From positions 36,401 through 100,400 of the forward strand of contig CAZYXG010000003.1 of assembly GCA_964650885.1 (NCBI GenBank): a stretch of 64,000 nt of DNA, in the 5' to 3' direction. This document shows, in pieces, positions 61,434 to 64,000 of this stretch. The notes below the pieces were generated by a model. The model did not search any database. It was given only the letters and a program-made list of their open reading frames with translations, and was not told the DNA's origin. This DNA comes from JAPLFM01 sp964650885. GTDB lineage: Bacteria; Bacteroidota; Ignavibacteria; Kapaibacteriales; UBA2268. A program made the position numbers and the translations under genes. Position 1 is the first letter of the stretch. Each line of letters begins with the position of its first letter.

Positions 61434-63758
61434 TTATGCAATCAATTTCTCCTCGTTACACTTAGGGCATCTTTCAAATTTATCGTAACCATCTTCAGTT
61501 TTCTTGTATCGAATTTCAATATATGGAGAGTCGCCATTTATACATGCTTTGCCAACTATCTCGAAATTACTAATGAAATCACAATCTGGATAGCTAGTGC
61601 AAGCCCAGAATTTTTTCTTAGTCTTGCGGCTATAACGTTCCGAAATCTCACCAGTATTGCACTTAGGACACTTCACACCAGTTGTTATGTTTTTAATTCC
61701 TTTGCATGTAGGGTAATCCGAGCAGCCATAGAACTTCCCAAACTTACCTTGTCGCAATAGCATTGGTTTGCCACAAATATCACAAAATATTCCTTCCGCA
61801 ATTTGTGGTTCTTCTGCCACATAATCATTCGATTTTGGCAATGGTTTTGTTCCATTACATTCTGGATAGCGAGAGCAACCAAAGAAGCGACCAGAGCGAC
61901 CCACACGAATAGTCATCGGTGCGTTACATTTTTCGCAAAGCACATCTTCAATATCTGAATGGGTTGTGGCATAATCCAAAGTTTCTTTAAATGGCTTATA
62001 GAAACGATTCATAGCCGCTACGTAAGTATTCTCGCCCGATTCTACTGTGTCTAATGAGCCCTCCATTGCTGAAGTGAATTCCACATTGAATATATTATCG
62101 AAATTTTTCACCAAATAAGCACATACTTCATCACCCAATGGAGTCGGATAAAATGCTTTACTTTTCAATTCTACATATTCCCTATCTACTAGAGTAGAAA
62201 CAATTGCCGCATAAGTAGATGGACGACCAATTCCAAGCTCATCTAATTCTTTCACCAAACTTGCTTCGTTGAAACGTGCAGGTGGTTTAGTTTCACTTGC
62301 AGAACTTTCTGTTTTCTGCAAATCTACATTCAATCCTTGCTCAATACCATTTGGCAATCTGTCTGTAGTGCCAGCCGATTTCTTGATCTTTTCTTCTGCA
62401 ATATCATCATAAGCAGCCAAAAACCCTTTAAATGTAACAACCGAGCCAGTAGCACGGAAAATAAAATTCCCATCGCTAATGTCCACAGAAGTTTGATCTA
62501 ATTGTGCAGGAGACATTTGAGACGCAATAAACCTACTATATATCAATTCATACATAGCATACTCATCTTTATCCAAACTAACTTTCACTTCCTTTGGAAT
62601 ATATTGCAAACTTGCTGGCCTAATTGCCTCATGGGCATCTTGCGTGTTTGCCGATTTAGACTTGTAAACATTTTCAGTTTCTGGCAAATAAGCCGCACCA
62701 TACTCTTGAGTGATAAATGTTTTCGCATTTTCTACAGCTTCTGGGCTTATACGAGTAGAGTCAGTTCTCATATAGGTAATCAAACCGACAGTTTCGCTTC
62801 CTACTGATACACCTTCATAAAGCTTCTGAGCCAAAAGCATTGTTTTCTTATTCGAGAAACCCAATCTGCGAGAAGCTTCCTGTTGCAATGTAGAAGTTGT
62901 GAAAGGTGCAGAAGGTCTGCGTGTGTTCTTTCTTTTCTTAATTTCAGAAATATTGAAAGTACCTTTTTTGATTCTTTCAAGCAATTCTTTAGCTTGTGCT
63001 TCTGATTTAATATAATGTTGCGATTCTAATTTCTTACTTATTTGAGCAGTTTCTTCGTCAGTCTTACCCAATCCAGAACCATCTGGAGTGTCTATTTTTT
63101 TGCCATCGAAAGCCACCAAATCAGCACCGAATACTTCGCCTTTTGGCAAAGCAACATCTGTGGATATAGACCAGTAATTAATAGACTGGAAAGCTCTAAT
63201 TTCATTCTCACGTTCAGAAATCAAACGCAAAGCAACCGATTGCACACGACCAGCAGAAAGTGGCTCGCTTGTGGTTTTAATCAAAGCACGAGAAAGAATA
63301 GGCGATACCTGATAGCCAATTAACCTATCCATTACTCGGCGAGCTTGCTGAGCCATAAATAAATTATCATCAATTTCACGTGGCTCTTTCAATGCTTTCT
63401 TGATTCCATCTTTAGTAATCTCATTGAATAGCACACGTTTAATGTTTTCATTAGTTTTTTTGATTTCCTCCGCCAAATGCCAAGCTATTGCCTCTCCCTC
63501 TCTATCGGGATCGGTAGCTATTAGCACTTCCTTTGCTTCAGAAGCTAATTTTTTCAATTTTTTGACAATGTCTGCCTTGCCACGTATTGTTATATACTTA
63601 GGCTGGAAGCCGTTTTCAATGTCAATTCCAATTTTGAATTTTTCCAAATCCTTGATGTGACCTACTGATGCTTCCACCACATAGCCCCTACCAAGATACT
63701 TATTAATTGTTTTTGCTTTCGATGGTGATTCTACCACCAATAAGATTTTATCTGCCAT
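61434..63758 (-). CDS. topA: DNA topoisomerase I
   Basis: The enzyme relaxes negative supercoils. The 774-residue protein has the TOPRIM domain (VVESPSKAKTI with Glu10, TDPDREGEAIAW at 82-93), the active-site Tyr in GLITYMRTDSTRIS, the QDAHEAIRP motif and three C-terminal topoisomerase zinc fingers (CEKCNAPM, CDICGKPM, CPKCNTGE), plus a last CPKC pair. The length is normal for the family. Confidence 0.97.
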   Translation of the reverse strand: MADKILLVVESPSKAKTINKYLGRGYVVEASVGHIKDLEKFKIGIDIENGFQPKYITIRGKADIVKKLKKLASEAKEVLIATDPDREGEAIAWHLAEEIKKTNENIKRVLFNEITKDGIKKALKEPREIDDNLFMAQQARRVMDRLIGYQVSPILSRALIKTTSEPLSAGRVQSVALRLISERENEIRAFQSINYWSISTDVALPKGEVFGADLVAFDGKKIDTPDGSGLGKTDEETAQISKKLESQHYIKSEAQAKELLERIKKGTFNISEIKKRKNTRRPSAPFTTSTLQQEASRRLGFSNKKTMLLAQKLYEGVSVGSETVGLITYMRTDSTRISPEAVENAKTFITQEYGAAYLPETENVYKSKSANTQDAHEAIRPASLQYIPKEVKVSLDKDEYAMYELIYSRFIASQMSPAQLDQTSVDISDGNFIFRATGSVVTFKGFLAAYDDIAEEKIKKSAGTTDRLPNGIEQGLNVDLQKTESSASETKPPARFNEASLVKELDELGIGRPSTYAAIVSTLVDREYVELKSKAFYPTPLGDEVCAYLVKNFDNIFNVEFTSAMEGSLDTVESGENTYVAAMNRFYKPFKETLDYATTHSDIEDVLCEKCNAPMTIRVGRSGRFFGCSRYPECNGTKPLPKSNDYVAEEPQIAEGIFCDICGKPMLLRQGKFGKFYGCSDYPTCKGIKNITTGVKCPKCNTGEISERYSRKTKKKFWACTSYPDCDFISNFEIVGKACINGDSPYIEIRYKKTEDGYDKFERCPKCNEEKLIA

Positions 63759-64000
63759 TTGATTTGCTTTAGTCTGAAATGAGATAGCTAAGACCGATTT
63801 GCAGCCCTGCTTATTTCAAATTGCTTAATTAATGTATATCTTTTTGGTAAATTTTCACTTTGACCAAAAAGTCGAAAAGAAAATTAAAGAAATTTAACGA
63901 AACAATTTCTAAAAATAACTTCTAAAGCCAAATATTTTAGAAATATCAATTCTTAAAGAAATTCTCCACAAGCTTATAAATTTGTAGAAAAAGTAAAACT
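63759..64000. other. Region upstream of topA at the window edge
   Basis: No open frame or RNA gene is evident in these 242 bases. They should contain the topA promoter, but no clear TAnnTTTG element was found. Confidence 0.5.

Overview
The window is AT-rich, gene-dense bacterial chromosome from the Bacteroidota/FCB group, most like the Kapabacteria-Ignavibacteria side of it. Evidence for this is: at least three large secreted proteins with C-terminal type IX secretion (T9SS) sorting tails and HYDIN/choice-of-anchor-D repeats, TonB-dependent receptors with carboxypeptidase-regulatory N-termini, CsbD-like and baeRF stress proteins, weak Shine-Dalgarno sites, and several promoters of the Bacteroidota form TTTG-N19-TAnnTTTG. 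No phage, transposon, CRISPR array or plasmid functions were seen. The placement is inferred from gene content only.

Layout. 1-1.3 kb: end of a carbohydrate-binding-like protein and tRNA-Asp. 1.4-5.1 kb: a minus-strand stress island with two small basic secreted proteins, a coiled-coil lipoprotein, five CsbD-like genes in tandem and a DUF2231-like membrane protein. 5.8-9.9 kb: a plus-strand run of baeRF-type release-factor homologue, AraC-type regulator, hybrid histidine kinase and receiver protein, the last three with overlapping stop/start codons. 10.2-14.3 kb: a 1372-residue T9SS protein with a DUF3494 ice-binding domain and eight HYDIN-like repeats. 14.4-22.4 kb (minus): hypothetical protein, purM, ssb, DUF1207 protein, hisS and a giant VWA/WD40/cohesin-like T9SS protein. 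22.5-24.3 kb: a secreted protein and a methyltransferase. 24.7-34.3 kb (minus): the conserved translation/RNA cluster nusA-infB-rbfA-truB-ribF-rpsO-pnp. 34.5-44.6 kb (plus): gcdH, two carotenoid genes (crtZ and lycopene cyclase), a T9SS sugar dehydrogenase, and a PPOX/DJ-1/TspO/NDH-2 group. 44.7 kb: tRNA-Ser. 45.2-48.9 kb: ftsQ-ftsA-ftsZ. 49-57.3 kb: phosphatase, TonB receptor plus beta-helix lipoprotein, then a second TonB receptor behind a TPP riboswitch. 57.3-60.4 kb: MacAB/Lol-type ABC exporter. 60.8-63.8 kb: RRM RNA-binding protein and topA.

Assembly. Each of the three 100-N gaps is bounded on both sides by exactly the same 55 bases, the mark of a k=55 de Bruijn assembly. Collapsing the repeated 55-mer and the Ns (155 bases) restores one reading frame in both genes that are interrupted (a CsbD-like gene and infB), so those genes are probably intact.

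Main points of interest: the stress island and its adjacent regulator operon, the ice-binding/HYDIN giant protein, a 23-bp hairpin in the pnp leader, a mini-terminator in the nusA leader, the TPP-riboswitch-controlled receptor, and two gene blocks each bracketed by a near-identical pair of terminator hairpins.
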